Assembly (NCBI GenBank): GCA_002402045.2
Contig: NVUX02000015.1
Location: forward strand, 1 to 54,360
From: Paracoccaceae bacterium
Lineage (GTDB): Bacteria; Pseudomonadota; Alphaproteobacteria; Rhodobacterales; Rhodobacteraceae
Reading direction: 5' to 3'
DNA: 54,360 nt
Within the stretch, counting starts at the first letter, position 1, and every line of letters begins with the position of its first letter. The translations under genes were made by a program, and so were the position numbers. Shown here one piece after another: positions 16,798 to 25,710 of this stretch. The notes beneath the pieces are model-generated. The model made no database searches and was not told the origin of the DNA. It saw only the letters and a list, made by a program, of their open reading frames with translations.

Positions 16798-17850
16798 CTA
16801 GCGCGATAGTTTTTGCCATGTTACGGGGCTGTTGGCCGAAACCGGTTCAAGGACCCTCGCGCCAAGCACTTTGTCCAAAAACTTTGGGGCGAGCCCGTAT
16901 CCTGGCCTTACGCTGCGCACATGCGCGGGCGTTACTATTTCGCCCACCTGCATGTCCTTCACAAAATAAAGCGACCGGCGGAACTGCACGTTGCCTTCTT
17001 CGCTGGATTTACGGCCATAGTCTACGCGCCCCATGGCCTGCCACGCTGTTTTGGCATCGGTGCACAGCGCAGCCATTTCTGTTGGTTCCAGCGAAAAGCT
17101 ATCATCCGGGCCACCGCCGCTGCGATCAAGCGTGAAGTGCTTTTCAATAATCGACACGCCAAGCGCAATGCTGGTAATGGCCGTGGTGTTATCCAGTGTA
17201 TGATCCGAAAGGCCGGTTACCAAGCCAAAGCGGTTGATCATATCAGGGATGATGCGGAGGTTATAATCCTCTGGTGGCGCGGGGTAGCCGCTCACACAAT
17301 GCAATATCGCCAGCTCTTTGCAGCCGCCGTCCCGCGCGGCTGCGATCGCTTCCGCAATCTCCTCGGCATCGGCCATGCCCGTTGAAATAATCATCGGCTT
17401 GCCGGTGCTGGCCACGTATTTTATCAGCGGCAGGTCCACCGCCTCAAATGAGGCAATTTTATAGGCGGGCGCATTCAGGTCTTCCAGCAAATCAACAGCG
17501 GTTGCATCAAAGGGCGAGCTGAACATCGTGATGCCGAGCTTGCGGGCGTGGTCAAAAAGCGGCTTATGCCAGTCCCACGGGGTGTGGGCCTCTTCATATA
17601 ATTCATAAAGCGTGCGCCCATCCCACAGCCCGCCCTTGATCTGAAATTCGGGCGCGCTTGAATTGAGCGTAATGGTGTCGGCCGTATAGGTTTGCAGCTT
17701 CATCGCATCTGCGCCCGTGGCTTTTGCGGCCTCAATCATGCGCAATGCGGTTTCCAAGCTGCCATTGTGGTTCGCGGATAGCTCGGCAATTATATAGGGC
17801 GGATGGGCCTGCCCGATTGGGCGGTTGTTTATTCTGATTTCCTCAGGCAT
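16798..17850 (-). CDS. pseI: Pseudaminic acid synthase
   Basis: 350 residues from the ATG at 17850, with GGAGG 9 nt upstream. A NeuB-type TIM barrel condenses the free 2,4-diacetamido-trideoxy-altrose released by PseG with phosphoenolpyruvate to give pseudaminic acid. IIAELSANHNGSLE, KLQTYTAD, FSSPFD, KIASFE and HCVSGYPAP are barrel active-site motifs, and the C-terminal SAF antifreeze-like domain is at about 285-350 (RSLYFVKDMQVGEIVT). The start of pseI overlaps the end of pseH by 8 nt. NeuB for sialic acid is the main alternative, but the PseC/F/G/H neighbours point to PseI. Confidence 0.93.
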   Translation of the reverse strand: MPEEIRINNRPIGQAHPPYIIAELSANHNGSLETALRMIEAAKATGADAMKLQTYTADTITLNSSAPEFQIKGGLWDGRTLYELYEEAHTPWDWHKPLFDHARKLGITMFSSPFDATAVDLLEDLNAPAYKIASFEAVDLPLIKYVASTGKPMIISTGMADAEEIAEAIAAARDGGCKELAILHCVSGYPAPPEDYNLRIIPDMINRFGLVTGLSDHTLDNTTAITSIALGVSIIEKHFTLDRSGGGPDDSFSLEPTEMAALCTDAKTAWQAMGRVDYGRKSSEEGNVQFRRSLYFVKDMQVGEIVTPAHVRSVRPGYGLAPKFLDKVLGARVLEPVSANSPVTWQKLSR

Positions 17851-18412
17851 GCGGCGTCCTCCGGGACATATTATCAATGATCTTTGGTCGTATATCTTGC
17901 CATTGGGTGGCGAATATGGCCAGTCGGTAAACGTCTATAAATGTGCCGCCAAGTTTTTTGTGATCTCTAAAAACGCCCTCTTCCAAAAAACCGAATTTCT
18001 TATGAAGAGAAATTACGCCGGTATTAAACGCGAGCACTTCGCAGTTCAGCTTATTAAGCCCTAGATTTGAAAACGCAAAATCAAGCGCCAATAGCTCCAT
18101 TTTCGATCCCGTGCCGCGAACCGCGGTTGAAGACGCAAAAAAGGCCCACTCGGCCGTTTTATGGTCAAGATCGACGCTCGTAAACGACACAAACCCCGTC
18201 GGCACGCCATCGACCTCAAATATAAGATACTTGGCATTGTCACTATCCTTTACCCGCGCCCACCAATTTTGATGCTCATTCAAAGAAATAACCTGCTGGG
18301 TATACATATTTTCCCGCACCTTGGGGGCATTTCGCCATTCCAGCACCATCTCTAGGTCTTGGTTGGCCATAGGCCGCAACAGGCCGATGCTCTGCGTGTC
18401 TTGCTTGGCCAT
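17843..18412 (-). CDS. pseH: PseH-like UDP-4-amino-4,6-dideoxy-sugar N-acetyltransferase
   Basis: 189 residues from an ATG one base past the pseG stop. It is a GNAT fold with an N-terminal LRPMANQDLEMVLEWRN, the PseH/RimJ-like start, and a WAFFASSTAVRGTGSKM region as the acetyl-CoA loop. PseH acetylates the 4-amino group of UDP-4-amino-altrosamine in step 3 of pseudaminic acid synthesis. There is a frame extension to a GTG at 18448, but that would overlap pseG and is not needed. It overlaps pseI by 8 nt. Confidence 0.87.
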   Translation of the reverse strand: MAKQDTQSIGLLRPMANQDLEMVLEWRNAPKVRENMYTQQVISLNEHQNWWARVKDSDNAKYLIFEVDGVPTGFVSFTSVDLDHKTAEWAFFASSTAVRGTGSKMELLALDFAFSNLGLNKLNCEVLAFNTGVISLHKKFGFLEEGVFRDHKKLGGTFIDVYRLAIFATQWQDIRPKIIDNMSRRTPHA

Positions 18413-18413
18413 A

Positions 18414-19514
18414 TTATGAAAGCCCCATCTTTGCCATCGTAAGGGCACAGCCCGAACCTTTGGTGAAGCTTAGGGCCTTTTGGGTCAGCGCCTCAAGAGC
18501 GGAAGCATTCAGGTCTGGCAATAGGCTTTCCAGCTTCTTTTCCCAGCCGGTTTCTCGCGTATCGCCCAACAAAACCACACTGCCAGAGCGCTCTAAAGCG
18601 ATGGCGGCTTCCTTTTGGTTATCCGCAATTGTTAACAGCAGCGTGGGCAGCCCCAAGCAACAGCGCTCCCAAGATGTGCTGCCAGCGGCCCCAATGGCAA
18701 TATCGGCAGAGGCCATGATTTCGGCCATATTGTCAATGCTGACCAATACGCGGGTTGGGCATGGCATGCGCAAAGCCTTGGCCTGCACCGCGCCCAGCGC
18801 GGGTGCATTTTGGCCCATAACCACGGTAATATGTGCGGCGGCTGGCAAAACACTATGTGCCAAAACCTCAAGCACCCGTGAAGTCACATCGTCTTTATCA
18901 ACCCCACCCATCGTGATTAAAATATGCGCCAAACCCGCATTTTGGCGGCGCTCAAGGCTGCGTTGGCGAAATGCCTGAAACTCTGGCCGCAGCAATGCAT
19001 ATTCTGGCCCGATCAGCCGCGTGCAGCTATCTGGCACCAGCCCGTCATAATCCTGGCCTTGCCGCCCGAGATTCTGGTCCAGCAAAACCTCGCACATATG
19101 CGCCCGATCGGCGAGATCATCCAATACCATCAGCTTGGCGCCCGCAGGCAGGGCCACGGCTTCCCATGCTTTATCCAGCGCATAATGGTCAACCAGCAGC
19201 CAATCCGGGTTTATGCTGGCCAATATCTGTGCCGAAGCCTCCGCATCATCGTGCCAAGCCGCCCCCAACCAAGCCGCATGTACAGGCGGCTTGAGATGCG
19301 CGCCATAGCCTGCCTTAGTTGCATAGGAAAGCCCATGAAAAGCATGGCCACGGTTAAGGATAAGATCATCCAAGCCGCCTTCACCAGCGCGGGAGAGAAA
19401 ATGGCAAGCATGCCCTGCTTGCAAAAGCGCGTCGGCCAAGGTCAGGCAGCGCATCAGGTGGCCACTGCCAATGTCCAGCGAGGCGTCTACACGAAAGGCG
19501 ATGGTTTGTGGCAT
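18414..19514 (-). CDS. pseG: UDP-2,4-diacetamido-trideoxy-altropyranose hydrolase
   Basis: 366 residues of the GT-B-like PseG fold. FRVDASLDIGSGHLMRC is the N-terminal signature and GAAGSTSWERCCLGLP the C-terminal UDP-binding one. PseG removes UDP from the diacetamido sugar in step 4 of the pathway. Its ATG lies 8 nt beyond the pseF stop. Some family members fuse PseG and PseH; here they are separate but adjacent genes. Confidence 0.93.
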   Translation of the reverse strand: MPQTIAFRVDASLDIGSGHLMRCLTLADALLQAGHACHFLSRAGEGGLDDLILNRGHAFHGLSYATKAGYGAHLKPPVHAAWLGAAWHDDAEASAQILASINPDWLLVDHYALDKAWEAVALPAGAKLMVLDDLADRAHMCEVLLDQNLGRQGQDYDGLVPDSCTRLIGPEYALLRPEFQAFRQRSLERRQNAGLAHILITMGGVDKDDVTSRVLEVLAHSVLPAAAHITVVMGQNAPALGAVQAKALRMPCPTRVLVSIDNMAEIMASADIAIGAAGSTSWERCCLGLPTLLLTIADNQKEAAIALERSGSVVLLGDTRETGWEKKLESLLPDLNASALEALTQKALSFTKGSGCALTMAKMGLS

Positions 19515-19522
19515 TGGCAGCG

Positions 19523-20215
19523 TTACCCTTCGGCCTGTAAAACCTGAAACAGGCGCTCGGCCCTATCCCAGTCTTCAGGGGTATCAATATCCTGCACACG
19601 GTAGCGCGGCAGGATAATCGAGGTTGAATTTGGCCCGATAACCGGCAGGCCTTCTAGCCACGCGCGCGCATGCCCCCAATAAAACTGGCCCGCATCATGG
19701 TACGCTTCTGGCAGATCTTGTGAGCGGGTTTGGCTATGTTCGGGGTAAAACATCTCAACCCGATGATCACTATTCAGGCGAACCGCGCGCTGAATGGGAA
19801 AGGGGAAACTGGTGACCGGAAAAGCATAGGCGGCATCGCTGTTGCGCAAGGCCTCCAGCCCGCGCAGCAAATCAGCGGCTTGCACAAAGGGCGCGGCGGC
19901 ATAGAGGCAGCACACCTCCTCTGGCGGGGTGCCATGATCAGCCAGCCATTGCACGGCATGGGCGATCACGGGGACCGTGGGCGTTTGGTCATCTGCAAGG
20001 GCTTCCGGGCGGCGAAAAGGCACGTCTGCGCCGAGGTCTTTGGCCACATCGGCTATTTCGTCATCATCTGTCGATACCAGTATCTGGTCAAAACAGCCGC
20101 TTTCCTGCGCCTCCAAAATCGACCATGCGATCATCGGCCGCCCACCAAAGGCCTTTATGTTTTTCCGGGGGATGCGCTTACTGCCCCCCCGCGCCGGAAT
20201 TATGGCAACCCTCAT
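19523..20215 (-). CDS. pseF: Pseudaminic acid cytidylyltransferase
   Basis: 230 residues. IIPARGGSKRIPRKN is the CTP-binding motif of CMP-sugar synthetases. QDIDTPEDWDRAERLF is the typical C-terminal segment of PseF/NeuA proteins. It makes CMP-pseudaminic acid for glycosyltransferases. The start overlaps the pseC stop (ATGA, 20212-20215). The gene order favours PseF over NeuA. Confidence 0.93.
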   Translation of the reverse strand: MRVAIIPARGGSKRIPRKNIKAFGGRPMIAWSILEAQESGCFDQILVSTDDDEIADVAKDLGADVPFRRPEALADDQTPTVPVIAHAVQWLADHGTPPEEVCCLYAAAPFVQAADLLRGLEALRNSDAAYAFPVTSFPFPIQRAVRLNSDHRVEMFYPEHSQTRSQDLPEAYHDAGQFYWGHARAWLEGLPVIGPNSTSIILPRYRVQDIDTPEDWDRAERLFQVLQAEG

Positions 20216-21372
20216 TGCGCCAAAGCCGCGCGCAAAGCCTCAACCACATAATCTTGCTCTTCATCCGTCAGCGAAGGGTGCATCGGAATGCTGATAGCCT
20301 CACGGTAATACTGCTCTGCCTGCGGATAATCGCCAGCTTTAAAGCCCATTTTTTGGTAATGTGGCTGCGTGTGCACCGGAATGTAATGCAGGTTAACCAT
20401 AATTTCCTTGCTGCGCAGATATTCAAAAACCGCCCGATGGGTTGTGGTTATCTGGTCAAGCTGCAAGCGAATAACATAAAGATGATAGGCCGAGTGGCTG
20501 TCTGGATGTTGCCACGGCAAGGTTAATGGCAGGTCCGCTAGCCGCGCGGTGTAGCGGTTTGCGAGTTCATGGCGGCGCTCAACATATTGATCAAGCCGCG
20601 TTATTTGGCTCACGCCAAGCGCGGCGTGAATGTCGGTCATGCGATAATTATAGCCCAGCACCACTTGCTGATAATCCCACGGGCCATCCATTTCTTTGGT
20701 CATAAGCGCTGGGTCGCGCGTAATTCCGTGGCTCCGGAACAAGCCCAGCCGCGTGGCCAGCTCATCATCATTGGTCAGCGCCATGCCGCCCTCGGCCGTG
20801 GTGATGATTTTTACCGGGTGAAAGCTGAAAACCGTAATATCGCTAAACTGGCCGCGCCCTATTTTCTCGCCTTTATAGCTGCCACCAATCGCGTGGGAGG
20901 CATCTTCGATGATTTTAAAGCCATATTTTCGGCCCAGCGCATGGATAGCCGCCATATCACAAGGCTGGCCTGTTAAGTGAACCGGCACCACAACTTTGGG
21001 CAAGCAGCCTTCGGCCTTCGCCACGATCAGCTTTACCTCCAAGGCCTTGGGGCAAAGATTATAGGTGGCAGGATCAATATCAACAAAGCTCACCTGAGCG
21101 CCGCAATAAAGCGCACAATTTGCCGAGGCAACAAAGGTGTTGGGGCTGGTCCAAAGCCAGTCTCCCGGGCCAAGATCAAGCGCGAGGCACGCAATGTGTA
21201 ACGCCGATGTGGCACTGTTTACGGCCACCGCATGCTTGGCACCCGTATGCGCCATCACACCCTGCTCAAATCGATCAACCGTTGGGCCTTGGGTGAGGTT
21301 TGGTGATTTCAGAACATCAATAACCGCATCAATGTCGGCTTGCGTTATGTCTTGTTGTCCATAGCGTATCAT
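20212..21372 (-). CDS. pseC: UDP-4-amino-4,6-dideoxy-altrosamine transaminase
   Basis: 386 residues of the DegT/DnrJ/EryC1 PLP family. Lys188 in FSFHPVKIITTAEGG is the PLP lysine and Asp157 in EDASHAIGG pairs with the pyridine nitrogen. It aminates the 4-keto sugar made by PseB. It is first in a coupled run pseC-pseF-pseG-pseH-pseI. There is no Shine-Dalgarno before the ATG; TATAAT lies at 21377-21382, five bases upstream, so the mRNA may be leaderless. pseB is absent from this window. Confidence 0.93.
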   Translation of the reverse strand: MIRYGQQDITQADIDAVIDVLKSPNLTQGPTVDRFEQGVMAHTGAKHAVAVNSATSALHIACLALDLGPGDWLWTSPNTFVASANCALYCGAQVSFVDIDPATYNLCPKALEVKLIVAKAEGCLPKVVVPVHLTGQPCDMAAIHALGRKYGFKIIEDASHAIGGSYKGEKIGRGQFSDITVFSFHPVKIITTAEGGMALTNDDELATRLGLFRSHGITRDPALMTKEMDGPWDYQQVVLGYNYRMTDIHAALGVSQITRLDQYVERRHELANRYTARLADLPLTLPWQHPDSHSAYHLYVIRLQLDQITTTHRAVFEYLRSKEIMVNLHYIPVHTQPHYQKMGFKAGDYPQAEQYYREAISIPMHPSLTDEEQDYVVEALRAALAQ

Positions 21373-21376
21373 ATCA

Positions 21377-21382
21377 ATTATA
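21377..21382 (-). promoter_or_regulatory. Candidate -10 box for pseC (leaderless start?)
   Basis: The minus strand reads GATAATGGTATAATTGATATG into the pseC start. A consensus TATAAT ends five bases before the ATG, which would place transcription start on or next to the start codon. GATAAT slightly upstream is a second candidate. No good -35 was found for either. Confidence 0.3.
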
Positions 21383-21584
21383 CCATTATCGGAGTTAATT
21401 CTTTTGGCGCTGTGGCTTTTGCCGGTCCTCCCGACTTTTCATTCAAACCACAAAGGCCTTCCCCATTAAGATTAGCTTAAACAAGGCCGTTAGGCCAGCA
21501 GGAACCACCAACAGCCCACCACAAGGCTCCGGCTTAAGGCAAAGCGAGTACCCACCACCGTATTGGACCGCGACCTTAATGACC

Positions 21585-22367
21585 CTAAAATCTAAGCGAC
21601 AGGCAGGACATGCCGCCATCAATTTTAGCACATTCCGTATTGTTGATTTCGCGGACGGTGTAGCCATGAGCGCGCAACATTCCAGCGGTCTTGGGAAACC
21701 CTGCGGCCATGATGACAAACTGATTAAAGCGGATCGCATTCGCGGCAGCTTCTTCGCCGTCAGCCGTGTGTAAAACCTTATAGCCTTCAAAACAACCGGA
21801 GGCATCAAGGCGCTTCGTGGCAAGGATCGTTTCGCCATCCAGCAGCGAGCAATCGGTCTTGAAGTGCAGGACATCGGGGGGCGTTTGCACCTCGCGCAAG
21901 GTATAGCCAAACCGGGTGATAATCTCGCGCAACTCAGCAACACCTGCGGCATCGGTACGCGCTGATTTACCAACCAGAACCTCGCGGGCCGTTGTCAGAA
22001 TATCGCCGCCCTCGATAAAGCCGGGGCCTTTGACCTCGAAGACATTTTCATATTGAGCGCGAATGGTGCTGGACATTTGCGCAATTTCACCCATGCGCGA
22101 CGGCGCCCCCGGGCGCATCAAAATAGCGACGTCTTTGAGGCATAGCGCATCATCCTCAACGAATACAGAATCAGGAAACGCTTCCAAGGCGGGAAGCTCA
22201 ATAACCTCGGCCCCCGTTTCACGCAGGGTGGCAACATAATTGGCGTGATCTATTTCCATTTGCGCAAAATCCGGTGTCCCGGTATTCTCGGCGCGCAGCC
22301 CGGCAATAATACTTTTAGACGGTTTGCGTGTGATGGCATGCGCGAACTCGAAGGAGGGGTTTGTCAT
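21585..22367 (-). CDS. Dimethylarginine dimethylaminohydrolase-like amidinotransferase
   Basis: 260 residues of the beta/alpha propeller guanidine-modifying fold. Active-site features are Glu119 (GFIEGGD), His168 (LHFKTD) and Cys255 (GGMSCLSLRF), the pattern of DDAH enzymes, which convert N-methylated arginines to citrulline and methylamines. FPDSVFVEDDAL is the substrate-loop region. Arginine deiminase-like activity is an alternative. The gene stands alone; no arginine or citrulline genes are in the window. A moderate ribosome binding site (ACGGAA) precedes the ATG. Confidence 0.9.
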   Translation of the reverse strand: MTNPSFEFAHAITRKPSKSIIAGLRAENTGTPDFAQMEIDHANYVATLRETGAEVIELPALEAFPDSVFVEDDALCLKDVAILMRPGAPSRMGEIAQMSSTIRAQYENVFEVKGPGFIEGGDILTTAREVLVGKSARTDAAGVAELREIITRFGYTLREVQTPPDVLHFKTDCSLLDGETILATKRLDASGCFEGYKVLHTADGEEAAANAIRFNQFVIMAAGFPKTAGMLRAHGYTVREINNTECAKIDGGMSCLSLRF

Positions 22368-22601
22368 GATATCGTTCCGTTGGCTAAGATGGGCTGGGTT
22401 TTGATGTGTTTTCCAGATTGCACTGGTGGCCTGCCAAGTTCAAGACCATTGGGTCTGGGCCTGCATGACGCTATCGCGCCCGATGTCTCGCGCAAATGGC
22501 TGCCAGCCTGTATCTGCCGAATGCCGCGTCGCTATATTGGGGAGGAAGGATTCGCCGCAGCGAAATAATATCTATAAAACCAAGGGACTATAAAAGATAT
22601 T

Positions 22602-22678
22602 TGGTAGCGGGACAGGGATTTGAACCCCGGACACCAGGATTATGATTCCCGTGCTCTAACCAACTGAGCTACCCCGCC
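22602..22678 (-). tRNA. tRNA-Met (anticodon CAT, elongator type)
   Basis: 77 nt including encoded CCA. On the minus strand it starts GGCGGGGTAGCTCAGTTGG, with D-arm GCTC/GAGC, an anticodon stem CGGGA/TCCTG (one G-T pair), loop ATCATAA and T-arm loop GTTCAAATC. The C at the start of the anticodon could be lysidine-modified in tRNA-Ile2, but acceptor GGCGGGG and the body fit elongator Met of alphaproteobacteria. It is not the initiator type, since the acceptor starts with a G-C pair. Confidence 0.93.
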
Positions 22679-22794
22679 AGACCGAGGCATTATTTAGGGG
22701 AGGTTGGGGGGGGCGTCAAGCAAATTATTGTGCAAAACGCGTAAACTGAACAAGAACAATCCAACCCAGCCCCGGCAAGCCCCAAATCGCTTCC

Positions 22795-23898
22795 CTAGTT
22801 CAGCCTTTCGCCGTTTCCAGCATCAAAATATGAGGCGCTGGCGAGATTAAATGCCAGATCAATTTCAGCGCCGGGGCTAACCACCGTATCAGCGCGCAAG
22901 CGGGCCGTGATCGGCTTTTCACCAAGCGACGTGGTGATAAATGTATCCGAGCCAGCGGGCTCTACCACCTCTATCCGGCACGGGGCCACAAGACGGCTAT
23001 TTGCCGTAGGGTTGGTGATGTTTTCAGGCCTTAGCCCGATGAGCAGCTCGCGCTTCGCCCCCATTTTCAAACCCTTGATCTTGGTATCGTCCATCAGCTC
23101 CAGCGTGCCGTTTTCCTGCTTGATCTTTATCGCAAGGCCTGTCGGCAGCGCCTCTACGGTCGCGGGAATTAGGTTCATTGAGGGCGAGCCCATAAAATCA
23201 GCAACAAACATATTGGCGGGGTGGTTATAAATTTCGGACGGCGTGCCGATCTGCTGCACAATGCCGTCTTTCATCACCACTATCCGCGTGGCCAATGTCA
23301 TCGCTTCGATCTGGTCATGGGTTACATAAACAATTGAGGCTTTGAGATTGCTGTGCAGGCGCTTGATTTCTGTGCGCATTTCCACGCGCAATTTGGCATC
23401 AAGGTTGGAAAGCGGCTCATCAAACAAAAACAGCTGCGGTTCGCGCACCAAAGCCCGCCCCATCGCCACCCTTTGCCGCTGGCCGCCGGAAAGCTGCCCC
23501 GGTTTGCGGTTTAAAAGCGGCTCGATTTGCAGCAGTTTTGCCACGTCTGCCAGCTTTTTCGCCTGTGTCGCCGCATCCACGCCGCGCACCTTCATCCCGA
23601 AGGTAATATTTTTGCCCACCGTCATAGTCGGATAAAGCGCATAGGACTGAAAAACCATGGCGATATCACGGTCTTTCGGGGCCACGCCCACCATATCGCG
23701 CCCGCCGATGTTAATCGCACCCGCGTTCACCTCCTCTAACCCAGCGATACAGTTCAGCAGGGTCGACTTTCCGCAGCCGGACGGCCCGACCAGCACCAGA
23801 AACTCGCCCCGCTGAATGGAAACGTTGATGTCTTTCAACACCTCCGTTGCCCCGTAGCTTTTGTAGAGATTCTCGATAGATAGAATAAGATTGCTCAT
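22795..23898 (-). CDS. ABC importer ATPase, glucose/mannose-type system
   Basis: 367 residues of the UgpC/MalK subfamily. Walker A GPSGCGKST is at 38-46, the signature LSGGQ at 136-140 and Walker B LFLFDE at 156-161. The C-terminal ~130 residues form the TOBE/OB regulatory domain (LLIGLRPENIT). It powers sugar uptake with the two permeases encoded just upstream. It starts only 3 nt after the permease stop, so it is the last gene of the four-gene operon. Confidence 0.93.
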   Translation of the reverse strand: MSNLILSIENLYKSYGATEVLKDINVSIQRGEFLVLVGPSGCGKSTLLNCIAGLEEVNAGAINIGGRDMVGVAPKDRDIAMVFQSYALYPTMTVGKNITFGMKVRGVDAATQAKKLADVAKLLQIEPLLNRKPGQLSGGQRQRVAMGRALVREPQLFLFDEPLSNLDAKLRVEMRTEIKRLHSNLKASIVYVTHDQIEAMTLATRIVVMKDGIVQQIGTPSEIYNHPANMFVADFMGSPSMNLIPATVEALPTGLAIKIKQENGTLELMDDTKIKGLKMGAKRELLIGLRPENITNPTANSRLVAPCRIEVVEPAGSDTFITTSLGEKPITARLRADTVVSPGAEIDLAFNLASASYFDAGNGERLN

Positions 23899-23901
23899 GG
23901 T

Positions 23902-24783
23902 TTATCCTTTCACGGAACCAGCGGTTAGCCCGCGAATAAAGTATTTTCCGGCCACCACATACACAAACAGTGTCGGGAGGGCCGCGATAATGGCAGCGGC
24001 CATATCAACGTTATATTCCTTCACACCCGTGGTGGAATTAACGATGTTATTGAGGGCCACAGTGATGGGCTGGGTGCCCGCTTGGGAGAACGACACGCCA
24101 AACAGGAAGTCGTTCCAGATTTGGGTGAATTGCCAGATGACCGTGACCACCACGATGGGGGCGGAAAGCGGCATGAAGATGCTCCAGAATATCCGGAAAA
24201 ACCCCGCGCCATCAACCTTGGCCGCTTTGACTAGCTCCACCGGAATGGTGATGTAGTAGTTGCGGAAAAACAGCGTGGTAAAGCCGAGGCCATAAACCAC
24301 GTGCACAAAGATCAGCCCGCCGATCGAACCAGCGATTTTCATTTTTCCCAGCACAATGGCCATCGGCAGCAAGATCACCTGAAACGGGATGAAGCAGCCG
24401 AAAAGCAGCAGGGCAAAGATGAAGTCCGAGCCCTTAAAACGCCATTGTGAAATCACATAGCCATTCATTGCGCCCAAAACAGTTGAGATCATAACCGCAG
24501 GCACTGCAATCAACACAGAGTTCCAGAAATAGGGTTGTAGCCCTTCGCATTTCACCCCTGTGCAAGCGCCAGACCAGGCTTTACCCCATGCGTCAAACAC
24601 AAGCTCTCGCGGCAGGCCAATCAGGCTTCCGGTTCGAATATCATCCAAGCTTTTAAGCGAGGTAACGATCATCACAAACAGCGGCATTAGGTAATAAAGC
24701 GCAAATATTATCAGCACGGCATAAAGCCCTGCTCGCAGCGCGACCTGCCTTAAACTACCGTCTTTTACGAGGTTATCCATCAT
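23902..24783 (-). CDS. ABC sugar permease 2, glucose/mannose-type system (MalG-like)
   Basis: About 293 residues with six hydrophobic segments; the EAA loop is in the VELVKAAKVDGAGFFRIFW region. AGGAG lies 5 nt before the ATG at 24783, with a second ATG at 24780; the gene overlaps the preceding permease stop by about 11 nt. The protein ends YFIRGLTAGSVKG, the usual C-terminus of MalG-type subunits. Confidence 0.92.
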   Translation of the reverse strand: MMDNLVKDGSLRQVALRAGLYAVLIIFALYYLMPLFVMIVTSLKSLDDIRTGSLIGLPRELVFDAWGKAWSGACTGVKCEGLQPYFWNSVLIAVPAVMISTVLGAMNGYVISQWRFKGSDFIFALLLFGCFIPFQVILLPMAIVLGKMKIAGSIGGLIFVHVVYGLGFTTLFFRNYYITIPVELVKAAKVDGAGFFRIFWSIFMPLSAPIVVVTVIWQFTQIWNDFLFGVSFSQAGTQPITVALNNIVNSTTGVKEYNVDMAAAIIAALPTLFVYVVAGKYFIRGLTAGSVKG

Positions 24784-25645
24784 GGCGGCTCCTGAGTTCG
24801 GAATAAAGGTAAGGCACAATTATGGCCATCACGACCATCATCATAACGGTGGCAGAAGAGGCTGCTTGCCCAAGATCACCGCGCGAAAACGCCATGGTAT
24901 ACATGTAGGTTGCGGGCAGATCGGTGGCATAGCCCGGCCCACCGCCGGTAAGGGCGATAACAAGGTCAAAGCTCTTGATCGCCAGATGCGAAAGCACAAT
25001 GAAGGCCGACATGAAAATGGGGGCCATTGAGGGAATAATGATCGAGCGGTAGATGCGCGGGGTCGAAACCCCTTCAACCATCGCCGCACGGATAATTTCT
25101 TGGTCCACCGAGCGCAGCCCCGCCAAAAACAGCGCCATCACAAAGCCGCTGGCCTGCCAAACGCCGGCAATCACTACGGTATAAATGGCCATATTGGGGT
25201 CGGTCAGCCAATTAAACTCAAAGCTCTCCCAGCCCATACCTTGGATAACCAATTCTATCCCGAGGCCGGGGTTAAGAATCCATTTCCACGCGGTGCCGGT
25301 TACGATAAAGCTCAGCGCCATCGGGTAAAGGTAGATCGTGCGCAACGCACCTTCAGTACGGATTTTCTGATCCAGCAAAATAGCCAGCAGCAGCCCCAGC
25401 ACCATTGAGATCACAATAAACAGGATGCCAAAAATCGCGAGGTTGGTCATCGCCACATCCCAGCGGGGGGATTGGGCCAAGCGCTCATACTGGATGATGC
25501 CCTCAATCTCGTATTTCGGCAACAACCGCGAGCGGGTGAAGGAAATATAGGCTGTCCACGCGATAAACCCGTAAACAAATAGCAAGATCGCCATAAAGGA
25601 CGGAGCCAAAACCATTTTTGGCATGTGCTTCTGCAGCCATTCCAT
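24773..25645 (-). CDS. ABC sugar permease 1, glucose/mannose-type system (MalF-like)
   Basis: 290 residues, six hydrophobic segments. EIIRAAMVEGVSTPRIYRS is the EAA loop that docks on the ATPase, and SFDLVIALTGGGPGYATDL is the conserved MalF-family stretch. The 65-bp gap to the binding-protein gene upstream contains a strong hairpin. It overlaps the second permease. Confidence 0.92.
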   Translation of the reverse strand: MEWLQKHMPKMVLAPSFMAILLFVYGFIAWTAYISFTRSRLLPKYEIEGIIQYERLAQSPRWDVAMTNLAIFGILFIVISMVLGLLLAILLDQKIRTEGALRTIYLYPMALSFIVTGTAWKWILNPGLGIELVIQGMGWESFEFNWLTDPNMAIYTVVIAGVWQASGFVMALFLAGLRSVDQEIIRAAMVEGVSTPRIYRSIIIPSMAPIFMSAFIVLSHLAIKSFDLVIALTGGGPGYATDLPATYMYTMAFSRGDLGQAASSATVMMMVVMAIIVPYLYSELRSRHDG

Positions 25646-25679
25646 CGGAATATCCTAAAGGTAAGGGGGGCGAAAAGGT

Positions 25680-25704
25680 CCCCGCGCGGGCAAGCCGCGC
25701 GGGG
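25680..25704 (-). terminator. Hairpin between binding-protein and permease genes (attenuator/stabiliser)
   Basis: CCCCGCGCGG (25680-25689) and CCGCGCGGGG (25695-25704) form a perfect 10-bp GC stem with a 5-nt loop, seven bases past the binding-protein stop. On the minus strand ACCTTTTCG follows. It should let some transcripts stop after the binding-protein gene or protect its 3' end. Confidence 0.7.
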
Positions 25705-25710
25705 GAGGAG

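Noticed and set aside
22602-22678. tRNA-Ile2 (lysidine) as identity of the CAT tRNA
   Set aside because: The acceptor stem and body fit elongator tRNA-Met better, though only a full identity-element comparison would settle it.
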